A stretch of DNA of 9,903 bases from GCA-2746235 sp049609225 (GTDB lineage Bacteria > Planctomycetota > UBA1135). The notes beneath the pieces are model-generated. The model saw nothing but the letters and a program-made list of their open reading frames with translations, had not been told where the DNA came from and ran no database searches. Positions 1-5,841 of this stretch are shown here, in pieces; the first letter of the stretch is position 1; each line of letters starts with the position of its first letter. The DNA lies in the NCBI GenBank assembly GCA_049609225.1, contig JBMYYH010000105.1, positions 1 through 9,903 of the forward strand. The letters run 5' to 3'. Both the position numbers and the translations under genes were made by a program.

Positions 1-1
1 C

Positions 2-583
2 GACCCTGCTTTGGAGGCGGTCGCCGTGGAAACCGGCGTCGATGCCGTTCTGACCGCTCCGGAGCTACCCTCCGGCACCGATCGCATGTGGGCTGCGGCA
101 CAGCAGTACCCCGATGCTGAATACCTGGTCAACGTTCAGGGCGACGAAGCTGAAATCGAGCCCGCCGCCATCGACGCCGTGATCCGTGCCCTGCAGGATG
201 GCTGCCCAGCCGTCACCCTGAGTGCTCCTTTGGCGGCCGAGGCGGTCGAAGATCCCGCCGCGGTCAAGGTGGTGGTCAACCTGGAAGGTGATGCGCTTTA
301 CTTCTCGCGCGCGGCCATCCCCCATCCACGCAACGCCGGCAAGGTTGCGCCGCGCTTGCATCTTGGGGTCTATGGCTACCGTCGGGATGTGCTGGCACAG
401 TTTGCGACCTGGTCCCCCACGCCTTTGGAGCAGACGGAAAGTTTGGAGCAGTTGCGTCTGCTCGAACACGGAATTTCTTTGCGCGTTCTCGAATGGCCGC
501 ATGCTTTCGCAGGAATCGACACGCGGAAAGACTACGATGCCTTTCTGGAACGCCGGTGCCCCCCGGAATCCCCCCTGTCATGA
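2..583 (+). CDS. kdsB: 3-deoxy-manno-octulosonate cytidylyltransferase (CMP-Kdo synthetase), 5' end missing
   Basis: KdsB is a cytosolic enzyme that activates Kdo with CTP to give CMP-Kdo, the donor for the LPS inner core. The gene enters from the left edge in the frame starting at base 2, leaving 193 codons of C-terminal sequence; the E. coli protein is about 248 residues, so roughly 55 N-terminal residues lie outside the window. Visible family motifs, in order, are SGTDR, VNVQGDE (nucleotide and metal site), DPAAVKVV, YFSRAAIP, HLGVYGYRR, PLEQTESLEQLRLLE and GIDTRKDYD. They are collinear with the family and no frameshift is seen. The TGA stop overlaps the pyrG start as ATGA, so translation of the two may be coupled, and PyrG supplies the CTP substrate. 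The TTG at 11 is not the true start, because family sequence continues upstream of it. Assignment is secure. Confidence 0.96.
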   Translation, partial: DPALEAVAVETGVDAVLTAPELPSGTDRMWAAAQQYPDAEYLVNVQGDEAEIEPAAIDAVIRALQDGCPAVTLSAPLAAEAVEDPAAVKVVVNLEGDALYFSRAAIPHPRNAGKVAPRLHLGVYGYRRDVLAQFATWSPTPLEQTESLEQLRLLEHGISLRVLEWPHAFAGIDTRKDYDAFLERRCPPESPLS

Positions 584-2217
584 CCCGATACATCTTCGTC
601 ACCGGTGGTGTGGTCTCTTCCCTGGGTAAGGGAATCACCACTGCCGCTCTGGCCGTCATGCTCGAGAAGCGCGGCCTAAAGGTCTCGATCCAGAAGCTGG
701 ATCCCTACATCAACGTCGACCCTGGCACCATGTCGCCCTTTGAACATGGTGAGGTTTACGTGACCGAAGATGGCTATGAAGCGGATCTCGACCTCGGGCA
801 TTACGAGCGCTTCTCGCAGGCGCCGATCGGGCGTCACAGCAACGCGACGACCGGTTCGATCTACTCGGAAGTGATCCGCAAGGAACGCGAAGGCGGTTAT
901 CTGGGCCAGACCGTGCAGGTCATTCCGCATATCACCGATGCGATCCAGAATGCGATCCTGCGTGGCGCCCCCAAAGGCACCGATGTGGCGATCATCGAGA
1001 TCGGTGGAACTGCCGGAGACATCGAATCCCTGCCGTTTTTGGAGGCGATTCGTCAATTCGGACTGAAGCAGCCGAAGGATCACGTCATGTTCGTGCATCT
1101 GACCTTGCTGCCCTTCCTCAACGCCTCAGGCGAGATGAAGACCAAGCCGACTCAACAGTCGGTGGGTAAACTTCGCGAGATCGGTATCCAGCCGGATGTA
1201 CTGGTGTGCCGTTGCGAGCGCCCGATGACGCAGAGCATGCGTCAGAAGATCTCCCTGTTCTGCAATGTGCGTCCGGAGTACGTGATTCAGGAGCAGGATG
1301 TCGAGACCACCATCTACGAGGTGCCCTTGGATCTCGTGAAGGAAGGTCTAGACCGCGCGATGGTCGAGCATCTCGGCCTCGGCACCGAAAACCGCATCGA
1401 TATGTCGGACTGGGAAGACCTGCGCGAGCGCTGGGCCAACCCGAAGGGCGAAGTCGAGATCGCGGTGGTCGGCAAGTACATCGAGCTGCACGATGCCTAC
1501 AAGTCCATCTACGAGGCCTTGGCCCACGGTGGTGCGGAGCATCAGCACAAGGTTCGCTTCCGCAAGATCGCGGCAGAGGATTGCGCCGATGGAGATGTCG
1601 CCAAGATGCTGGAAGGCGTCGATGGTTTGCTGATTCCAGGTGGATTCGGCGAACGCGGCCTGGAAGGCAAGATTCGCGCTCTACGTTGGGCGCGCGAACG
1701 CGAACTCCCCACCTTCGGCATCTGCTTCGGCATGCAGGCGATGGCTTTGGAGTATGCGCGCCATGTTGCTGGTCTCACCGAGGCCAATACCACCGAAGTG
1801 GATCCAGAGTGCAGCCAGCCAGTGATTCACCTGCTTGATTCGCAGGAGGATGTCACGGATAAGGGCGGCACCATGCGTCTTGGTGCTTATGCCTGTCGCC
1901 TGGTCGAAGGCACGCGCACTGCCGAGGTCTACGGGCGGGATATGGTGTTCGAACGCCATCGCCATCGTTGGGAATACAACAACGCCTTCCGTTCGCAGTT
2001 GGAGAAGGCCGGCCTCACTTGCGCTGGTATCCACGAGAAGGAAGACCTCGTCGAGATCGTCGAGTTGAGCGACCATCCGTTCTACATCGGCGTGCAGTAC
2101 CACCCCGAGTTCAAGTCGAAGCCCCTGGCACCGCACCCGCTGTTCAGCAGCTTCGTCGGTGCTGCCCTCGCTTACCAGGCCGCTCCGAAAGCAGAGACGG
2201 CCGAGATCGAATCCTGA
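580..2217 (+). CDS. pyrG: CTP synthase (glutamine-hydrolysing)
   Basis: PyrG converts UTP to CTP using ATP and ammonia from glutamine, the last step of de novo CTP synthesis. The protein is 545 residues, the same length as E. coli PyrG. The N-terminal synthetase domain (about 1-270) begins MTRYIFVTGGVVSSLGKG, with the P-loop at residues 9-18. The class I glutamine amidotransferase domain (about 288-540) carries the PGGFGERG oxyanion loop, the nucleophile Cys382 in GICFGMQ, and His508/Glu510 in QYHPEF, so the catalytic triad is complete. I chose the ATG at 580 because it gives the canonical N-terminus; an in-frame extension back to 493 would only translate kdsB sequence out of frame. The start overlaps the kdsB stop by 4 bases and has no Shine-Dalgarno sequence, so reinitiation after kdsB is likely. 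The kdsB-pyrG order also occurs in other lineages, for example Chlamydia. Confidence 0.99.
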   Translation: MTRYIFVTGGVVSSLGKGITTAALAVMLEKRGLKVSIQKLDPYINVDPGTMSPFEHGEVYVTEDGYEADLDLGHYERFSQAPIGRHSNATTGSIYSEVIRKEREGGYLGQTVQVIPHITDAIQNAILRGAPKGTDVAIIEIGGTAGDIESLPFLEAIRQFGLKQPKDHVMFVHLTLLPFLNASGEMKTKPTQQSVGKLREIGIQPDVLVCRCERPMTQSMRQKISLFCNVRPEYVIQEQDVETTIYEVPLDLVKEGLDRAMVEHLGLGTENRIDMSDWEDLRERWANPKGEVEIAVVGKYIELHDAYKSIYEALAHGGAEHQHKVRFRKIAAEDCADGDVAKMLEGVDGLLIPGGFGERGLEGKIRALRWARERELPTFGICFGMQAMALEYARHVAGLTEANTTEVDPECSQPVIHLLDSQEDVTDKGGTMRLGAYACRLVEGTRTAEVYGRDMVFERHRHRWEYNNAFRSQLEKAGLTCAGIHEKEDLVEIVELSDHPFYIGVQYHPEFKSKPLAPHPLFSSFVGAALAYQAAPKAETAEIES

Positions 2218-2480
2218 TGAACGACCAGCAGCAAATTCCTGGAGGCGACTTCCGCCTCTTCCTGCAGAAGATTGCCATGCAGGGCTTCTACGCCCTCGGC
2301 CTGATCGAGATCCCTGGCGCACCGGCACAGGAGCCGAATGTCGGCCTGGCCCGCACCGTCATCGATGACTTGATGATGCTGCGCGAGAAGTGCGAAGGCT
2401 CCTTGGATGAGGGCGAGCGCATGACGCTCGACAAGTACATCAGCGACCTGCAGTTCCAGGTCGTCGAGCGCTCCAAGTAG
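2217..2480 (+). CDS. DUF1844 family protein, function unknown
   Basis: This is an 87-residue protein that I recognise as DUF1844-like. It has an N-terminal helix RLFLQKIAMQGFYALGLIEI, a short loop with two prolines, then NVGLARTVIDDLMMLREKCEG and LDKYISDLQFQVVE. In the family the usual pattern is a helix ending in LG.IP.P, followed by a helix with two leucines next to an LxEKTxG-type turn and a final helix ending near YV. The protein looks all-helical and acidic, with no signal peptide or membrane segment; its single cysteine (in REKCEG) is not part of a metal-site pattern. The biochemical function is not known to me. The ATG overlaps the pyrG stop (ATGA), and metG follows 3 bases after its TAG, so it is almost certainly co-transcribed and translationally coupled with both. 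An upstream in-frame extension exists but would run through pyrG and lacks family similarity. Confidence 0.85.
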   Translation: MNDQQQIPGGDFRLFLQKIAMQGFYALGLIEIPGAPAQEPNVGLARTVIDDLMMLREKCEGSLDEGERMTLDKYISDLQFQVVERSK

Positions 2481-2483
2481 AGC

Positions 2484-4238
2484 ATGCCCCGCTACCTCGT
2501 CACCTCCGCTTTGCCTTACGCCAACGGCCCCATCCATTTTGGGCATGTCGCGGGCGCTTATCTGCCGGCGGATGTCTATGTGCGCTACCTGCGCATGGCC
2601 AAAGGCAAGGATGCGGTGCTGTTCGTCTGTGGCACCGACGAGCATGGCGTGGCCATCACCTTGAAGGCGGAACAGGCTGGACTGGGTTATCGCGAGTATG
2701 TCGACCAGTGGCATAGCGAGATCAAGAGCCTGTTCGATCGTTTCGGCATCAGCTTCGACATCTTCTCCGGCACCGCGCGCTGTCCGCAGCATCACGACGC
2801 CAGCCAGAAGTTCTTCGAGGTGTTACTGGAAAACGGTTTCGTCTTCGACAAGACCGAGGATCAGTGGTTCTCGGAGGAATCGGGGCGTTTCTTGCCCGAC
2901 CGTTATCTCGAGGGCATCTGCCCGGAATGTGGGCATGAGAAGGCGCGCGGGGATGAATGTCCATCCTGTGGTGCATGGATCGATGCGCGTCTGCTGAAGG
3001 AGCCGGTGAGTCTGATCGACGGTAGCCGTCCAATCCTGAAGGCGACCAAGCATTGGTATCTGGATCTTCCGAAGCTGCAGGAAGCCGGGCTCGACGCCTG
3101 GTATCGCGGCCAGGATGAAAACAACCCGGTGAAGGGTTGGAAGCCCAACGTCGACGGCTATGTGCAGGCGATGTTGCGCGATCTGCATGAACGTCCGATC
3201 ACTCGCGACTTGCCTTGGGGTGTGCCGGTGCCACAGCACTTGGAAGGCGCCGAAGGCAAGGTGCTGTATGTCTGGTTTGATGCACCGATCGGTTACGTCA
3301 GCGCAACCATGGAATGGGCCGAGGCCCAAGGCACGCCCGATGCCTGGATGGACTGGTGGCAAGGTGAAGATACGCGTTTGCTGCACTTCATCGGCAAAGA
3401 CAACATCGCCTTCCACATGGTGGTCTTCCCATCCATGCTGCTTGGACAAGGCGAAGCCTGGAACGGCAAGCCCTTCGCCCTACCGTGGTCGGTGCCGGCG
3501 AACGAGTTCTACAACCTGCAGGGACGGAAATTCAACACCTCCAGCGGTTGGTACCTCGACAACGAAAGCTTCTTCTCCACCTACAACCCCGACGCAGCCC
3601 GTTTTCACGTGCTGATGTCGATGCCAGAGACCTCCGATTCGGAATTCACCTGGCAAGATTTTCAAGTCACCAATAATGCGCTGCTCGCAGACAAGGTCGG
3701 CAACCTCGTTAGCCGCGTGATCAAGTTCGTCGGCAAGCGTTTCGACGGCAAGGTGCCGCCGGTCGATGGCGAAACGCCGATGCAACATGAGTTCCTCGCC
3801 GAAGCCGATGCGTCCTTCGCCGAAGTCGGGCAACGACTCGCCGGGCAGGAGTTCCGTAAGGCTGGGCAGGCGCTCATCGCCGGATGCAGTGCGCTCAACC
3901 AGTTCTTCGACGCGATGGCACCCTGGAAGAGCATCAAGAGCGAAGATCCAGCCGAGCAGGCCCAGTGCCGCGCTTCCTTGGAGCGCTGCTTGGCCTACCT
4001 GGAGTTGTTGAGCCGACGCCTTGGCCCCTTCTGCCCGGAGTCGGCCTGCGCCCTTCGTGGCATGCTCGGCGAACTGGGAACCGCATCCTGCGGAGAGACT
4101 TGGGGGGAAGACATCACGCCCCCCCTCGCTGCAGCCGGCCTGAACCTCGGGGAAGCTTCGGTTCTGTTCGCCAAGATTGACGACGAGCGGATCGCTGCCG
4201 AAGTCGAACGGCTCGAAGCCAACGCCGCACAGTCTTAA
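2484..4238 (+). CDS. metG: methionyl-tRNA synthetase, without the C-terminal tRNA-binding domain
   Basis: MetG charges tRNA-Met with methionine for initiation and elongation. The protein has 584 residues. The class I Rossmann domain starts at YLVTSALPYANGPIHFGH, where the HIGH signature reads HFGH (18-21), followed by GTDEHG. A zinc knuckle lies at Cys146, Cys149, Cys159 and Cys162. Then come VWFDAPIGY, FIGKDNIAFH and the second signature, which reads KFNTS at 349-353 in place of KMSKS. Lys349 and Ser353 are kept, but the second lysine is replaced by Thr352. A helical anticodon-binding domain follows (about 390-550), with TWQDFQ and NNALLADKVGNLVSR. The protein ends soon after this domain, so it lacks the EMAPII/Trbp111-like module that brings E. 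coli MetG to about 677 residues. The ATG at 2484 gives the canonical N-terminus. There is no Shine-Dalgarno sequence; coupling to the upstream gene is likely. Confidence 0.98.
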   Translation: MPRYLVTSALPYANGPIHFGHVAGAYLPADVYVRYLRMAKGKDAVLFVCGTDEHGVAITLKAEQAGLGYREYVDQWHSEIKSLFDRFGISFDIFSGTARCPQHHDASQKFFEVLLENGFVFDKTEDQWFSEESGRFLPDRYLEGICPECGHEKARGDECPSCGAWIDARLLKEPVSLIDGSRPILKATKHWYLDLPKLQEAGLDAWYRGQDENNPVKGWKPNVDGYVQAMLRDLHERPITRDLPWGVPVPQHLEGAEGKVLYVWFDAPIGYVSATMEWAEAQGTPDAWMDWWQGEDTRLLHFIGKDNIAFHMVVFPSMLLGQGEAWNGKPFALPWSVPANEFYNLQGRKFNTSSGWYLDNESFFSTYNPDAARFHVLMSMPETSDSEFTWQDFQVTNNALLADKVGNLVSRVIKFVGKRFDGKVPPVDGETPMQHEFLAEADASFAEVGQRLAGQEFRKAGQALIAGCSALNQFFDAMAPWKSIKSEDPAEQAQCRASLERCLAYLELLSRRLGPFCPESACALRGMLGELGTASCGETWGEDITPPLAAAGLNLGEASVLFAKIDDERIAAEVERLEANAAQS

Positions 4239-4284
4239 GCGCGCTTTGCTGCGGCCGCGCAGGAGCGAAGGCTCCGAAACGAGA

Positions 4285-4319
4285 CAAACCTGCCCCCGGT
4301 TGCCCGGGAAGCAGGTTTG
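4285..4319. terminator. Hairpin between convergent metG and hup, possible bidirectional terminator
   Basis: CAAACCTGC (4285-4293) pairs with GCAGGTTTG (4311-4319). Inside it CCCGG (4295-4299) pairs with CCGGG (4304-4308) around a TTGC loop, with small bulges. It sits 46 bases after the metG stop and 24 bases past the hup stop, the usual place for a terminator shared by converging genes. Neither side has a long T-run, so termination strength is uncertain. A smaller perfect hairpin (GGAGC, loop GAAG, GCTCC) lies at 4262-4275. Confidence 0.5.
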
Positions 4320-4343
4320 CGTTCACCCCTAAGGGTGGAAGCT

Positions 4344-4616
4344 TTAGTTCAGCGAATCCTTCCAAGCCTTCGCAGGCTTGAATCCAACACTCGTGCTGGC
4401 TTGGATCTGCATCGGCTCACCAGTCTGCGGGTTGCGACCGGTACGGGCTGCGCGCTGGCGCAGGCTCCAGGTGCCGAAACCAGCCACGGAAACTTGGCTG
4501 TGCTCCTGCACGCCTTCCTGGATGGCCTTGAGGACGACGTTGACGGTCTCTTCGGCCGCGGTCTTGGTGGTTTGAAGCTGTTCGCAGACGGCTTCGACGA
4601 GTTCGCGTTTGTTCAT
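4344..4616 (-). CDS. hup: HU/IHF-family DNA-binding protein
   Basis: This 90-residue protein is the usual length for HU. It begins MNKRELVEAV, followed by the two-helix dimerisation region (to about residue 42) and VSVAGFGTW. The DNA-contacting beta-arm carries RAARTGRNPQTGEPMQI, the hallmark GRNPQTGE signature, and the protein ends FKPAKAWKDSLN. HU proteins bind and bend DNA non-specifically as dimers and help compact the nucleoid. The start is the only methionine giving the canonical N-terminus. No Shine-Dalgarno sequence is visible upstream. The gene converges on metG and lies downstream of the H1-like gene on the same strand, separated by 131 bases that hold a long inverted repeat. Assignment to HU rather than IHF is by overall resemblance; the symbol is generic. 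Confidence 0.96.
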   Translation of the reverse strand: MNKRELVEAVCEQLQTTKTAAEETVNVVLKAIQEGVQEHSQVSVAGFGTWSLRQRAARTGRNPQTGEPMQIQASTSVGFKPAKAWKDSLN

Positions 4617-4661
4617 GTCGGGAGAATGGGGGAACGGAAGCGTGGAGTTCTCTAGGGACTA

Positions 4662-4689
4662 ACCCCGGACAAACTATGGTGTCCGGGGT
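4662..4689. repeat. Perfect inverted repeat upstream of hup (possible operator or hairpin)
   Basis: ACCCCGGACA (4662-4671) and TGTCCGGGGT (4680-4689) are perfect reverse complements with 8 bases between them. The element lies 45 bases upstream of the hup start and 58 bases beyond the stop of the H1-like gene, both on the minus strand. As RNA it would form a strong GC-rich hairpin, but no T-run follows on the minus strand (the next bases read TAGTCCCTAG), so a classical intrinsic terminator is not supported. An operator or an mRNA-processing/attenuation hairpin fits equally well. Confidence 0.6.
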
Positions 4690-4704
4690 CAGGTGATTCG
4701 TCAA
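4676..4704 (-). promoter_or_regulatory. Possible hup promoter overlapping the inverted repeat
   Basis: On the minus strand TTGACG (4704-4699) matches the sigma70 -35 consensus at five of six positions. With a 17-base spacer the -10 position reads CACCAT (4681-4676), a poor match, and the repeat arm fills most of the spacer. If real, a protein bound to the inverted repeat would block this promoter. The -35 element is convincing; the -10 is weak. Confidence 0.3.
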
Positions 4705-4747
4705 GGATTTAAGTATTCCTTGCAGACCTACAGTTTCTAGGCAGATC

Positions 4748-5185
4748 TCAGCGCTTCTTGCGCACGGCCTTCTTCTTGGTGGCCTTCTTCTTAGTGGCCT
4801 TGCGCTTCGTAGCCTTCTTCTTAGTGGCTTTGCGCTTGGTGGCCTTCTTCTTGGTGGCTTTCTTCTTCGTAGCCTTACGCTTGGTGGCCTTCTTCTTGGT
4901 GGCCTTGCGCTTGGTGGCTTTCTTCTTGGCCTTCTTCTTGGTGGCCTTCTTCTTCGTTGCCTTGCGCTTGGTGGCCTTCTTCTTCGTGGCCTTCTTCTTG
5001 GTTGCCTTACGCTTGGTGGCCTTCTTCTTGGTGGCCTTGCGCTTGGTAGCCTTCTTCTTGGTCACCTTTTTCTTGGCGACCTTGCGCTTGGTGGCTTTCT
5101 TCTTTGCGACCTTGCGCTTGGCTGGCTTTTTAGCCGCCTTCTTCTTGGTCACTTTACGTTTTGTAGCTTTCTTTCTAGCAGCCAT
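4748..5185 (-). CDS. Lysine-rich histone-H1-like protein made of pentapeptide repeats
   Basis: This 145-residue protein contains only seven residue kinds (Met, Ala, Arg, Lys, Thr, Val, Pro). It has no acidic, aromatic or cysteine residue, so it is extremely basic and probably disordered until it binds DNA or RNA. It resembles the C-terminal tails of eukaryotic H1 and bacterial H1-like proteins such as chlamydial Hc2. From about residue 42 it is a run of five-residue units TK[KR]KA; the N-terminal 40 residues are a degenerate version with Val, Pro and Ala substitutions. One unit (87-90) is a residue short. The ATG at 5185 is supported by GGAG seven bases upstream, one of the few clear ribosome sites in the window; an in-frame extension to 5266 is not repeat-like. 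Neighbouring hup suggests a nucleoid role, but the precise function is inferred from composition only. The opposite strand of this repeat gives a false hydrophobic frame. Confidence 0.85.
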   Translation of the reverse strand: MAARKKATKRKVTKKKAAKKPAKRKVAKKKATKRKVAKKKVTKKKATKRKATKKKATKRKATKKKATKKKATKRKATKKKATKKKAKKKATKRKATKKKATKRKATKKKATKKKATKRKATKKKATKRKATKKKATKKKAVRKKR

Positions 5186-5259
5186 GTTGACTCCGTTTCT
5201 GGATCCAGAGAAACAACGAACCCTGTGGCTAACAATGCGGGCCCGCCGAGGGAGAACAA

Positions 5260-5286
5260 GCACCACATGCCTACGACATGTTGTGC
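5260..5286. repeat. Imperfect dyad upstream of the H1-like gene
   Basis: GCACCACATG (5260-5269) and CATGTTGTGC (5277-5286) are reverse complements at nine of ten positions around a 7-base spacer. The dyad is 75-101 bases upstream of the H1-like start, in the 192-base gap after rpmB. It could be an operator or a weak RNA hairpin; no T-run follows on either strand. I found no convincing -35/-10 pair for the H1-like gene in this gap. Confidence 0.35.
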
Positions 5287-5318
5287 CTGTTTATGTTCCA
5301 TCGGCGGACTAAATAGAA

Positions 5319-5358
5319 ATTCTCCCGAAAACCATCATGAATTGGTTCTCGGGAGAAT
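5319..5358 (-). terminator. Intrinsic terminator of rpmB
   Basis: ATTCTCCCGA (5319-5328) pairs with TCGGGAGAAT (5349-5358). After one A-C mismatch, AACCA (5330-5334) pairs with TGGTT (5343-5347) around an 8-base loop, giving a stem of 15 pairs plus the mismatch. On the minus strand the stem is followed by the T-rich run TTTCTATTTAG. It begins 20 bases after the rpmB stop. It should separate rpmB from the H1-like gene, at least partly. Confidence 0.8.
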
Positions 5359-5377
5359 GTTTGGAGGACTCTTACTT

Positions 5378-5686
5378 TTAAGAATCTTGGTTCACGTAGG
5401 CGCGATTGCGCCCGCGAAGTGCTTTCACGAGGGGGACGGTCTGCATGCGACCATCCAACATCACCTCGATTTCGCCCTTCTTGATCACCGAAGTCGCCAG
5501 CTTCATGCGGCGTACGGTGCCATTAGGAAGCAGCACACGCAGCTTCTGGATGTTCGACTTGAACTTCCGCTTCGTGTGACCGGTGGTCTTGAGACCAACA
5601 CCACCTTTCTTCTTAGGCAAACCGCGGCGGGCAATGCTCTTGCCGGCTTTGGTGCCTTTACCTGTAACTTCGCAACGTCGTGCCAT
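5378..5686 (-). CDS. rpmB: 50S ribosomal protein L28 (bL28), long form
   Basis: bL28 is a component of the large ribosomal subunit. The 102-residue product starts MARRCEVTGKG, matching the family N-terminus (CxVTGK). After that it has about 20 extra residues (RRGLPKKKGGVGLKTTG) before the conserved TKRKFKSNIQKLRV block and the strand LPNGTVRRMKLATSVIKKG. It ends with a tail LVKALRGRNRAYVNQDS that is longer than usual: E. coli L28 is 78 residues and many others are near 62. Only one cysteine (residue 5) is present, so it is not a zinc form. The ATG at 5686 gives the family N-terminus; an in-frame ATG at 5713 would add nine non-conserved residues and lie close to the predicted transcription start. 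A weak AGGT lies 12 bases upstream of the start. The gene stands alone, with its own promoter and terminator and no rpmG neighbour. Confidence 0.94.
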   Translation of the reverse strand: MARRCEVTGKGTKAGKSIARRGLPKKKGGVGLKTTGHTKRKFKSNIQKLRVLLPNGTVRRMKLATSVIKKGEIEVMLDGRMQTVPLVKALRGRNRAYVNQDS

Positions 5687-5724
5687 GATTTTCTGACCTG
5701 TATCCGGGGTCAAACGGACCGAAT

Positions 5725-5753
5725 AGTCTAGGCCCCGACTCTCAAGCCGTCAA
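5725..5753 (-). promoter_or_regulatory. Promoter of rpmB (sigma70-like)
   Basis: On the minus strand TTGACG (5753-5748), a 17-base spacer and TAGACT (5730-5725) make a good housekeeping promoter (five of six and four of six consensus positions). Transcription would start near 5718, leaving a leader of about 30 bases before rpmB. It points away from the gcv promoter, whose -35 lies 44 bases further right. Confidence 0.65.
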
Positions 5754-5797
5754 TGGCAGAAGACCCTATCCCTGAACAGGAGGTCCTCCCCCGCCGG

Positions 5798-5826
5798 TTG
5801 ACCGGATTCCGAGGCGCATAGAGAAT
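5798..5826 (+). promoter_or_regulatory. Promoter of the gcv operon (sigma70-like)
   Basis: TTGACC (5798-5803), a 17-base spacer and GAGAAT (5821-5826) resemble the sigma70 consensus at five and four of six positions. The predicted start near 5833 falls just before the riboswitch P1 stem, as expected for a riboswitch leader. The -35 is embedded in the interrupted palindrome CCGGT-TG-ACCGG (5794-5805), which could be an operator. Confidence 0.6.
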
Positions 5827-5841
5827 ACCTGTCCGCGCGAC

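Noticed and set aside
493..579. N-terminal extension of PyrG by 29 residues
   Set aside because: It overlaps kdsB out of frame, and the CTP synthase N-terminus is canonical from the ATG at 580.
4702..4722. Inverted repeat CAAGGA ... TCCTTG as a terminator of the H1-like gene
   Set aside because: The stem is only six pairs with a 9-base AT-rich loop and no T-run after it. It overlaps the candidate hup -35, so any role is unclear.
4766..5047. 15-bp tandem repeats as a possible CRISPR array or non-coding satellite
   Set aside because: The unit is 15 bp, contiguous, without spacers, and stays in frame through a complete coding sequence.
4758..5312. A 184-codon plus-strand frame that reads as a very hydrophobic Phe/Leu/Val/Ala protein, resembling a membrane protein
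   Set aside because: It is the antisense reading of the Lys-rich repeat (AAG reads as CTT, GCC as GGC in register). It has no family resemblance or ribosome site, and third-position variation follows the minus-strand codons.
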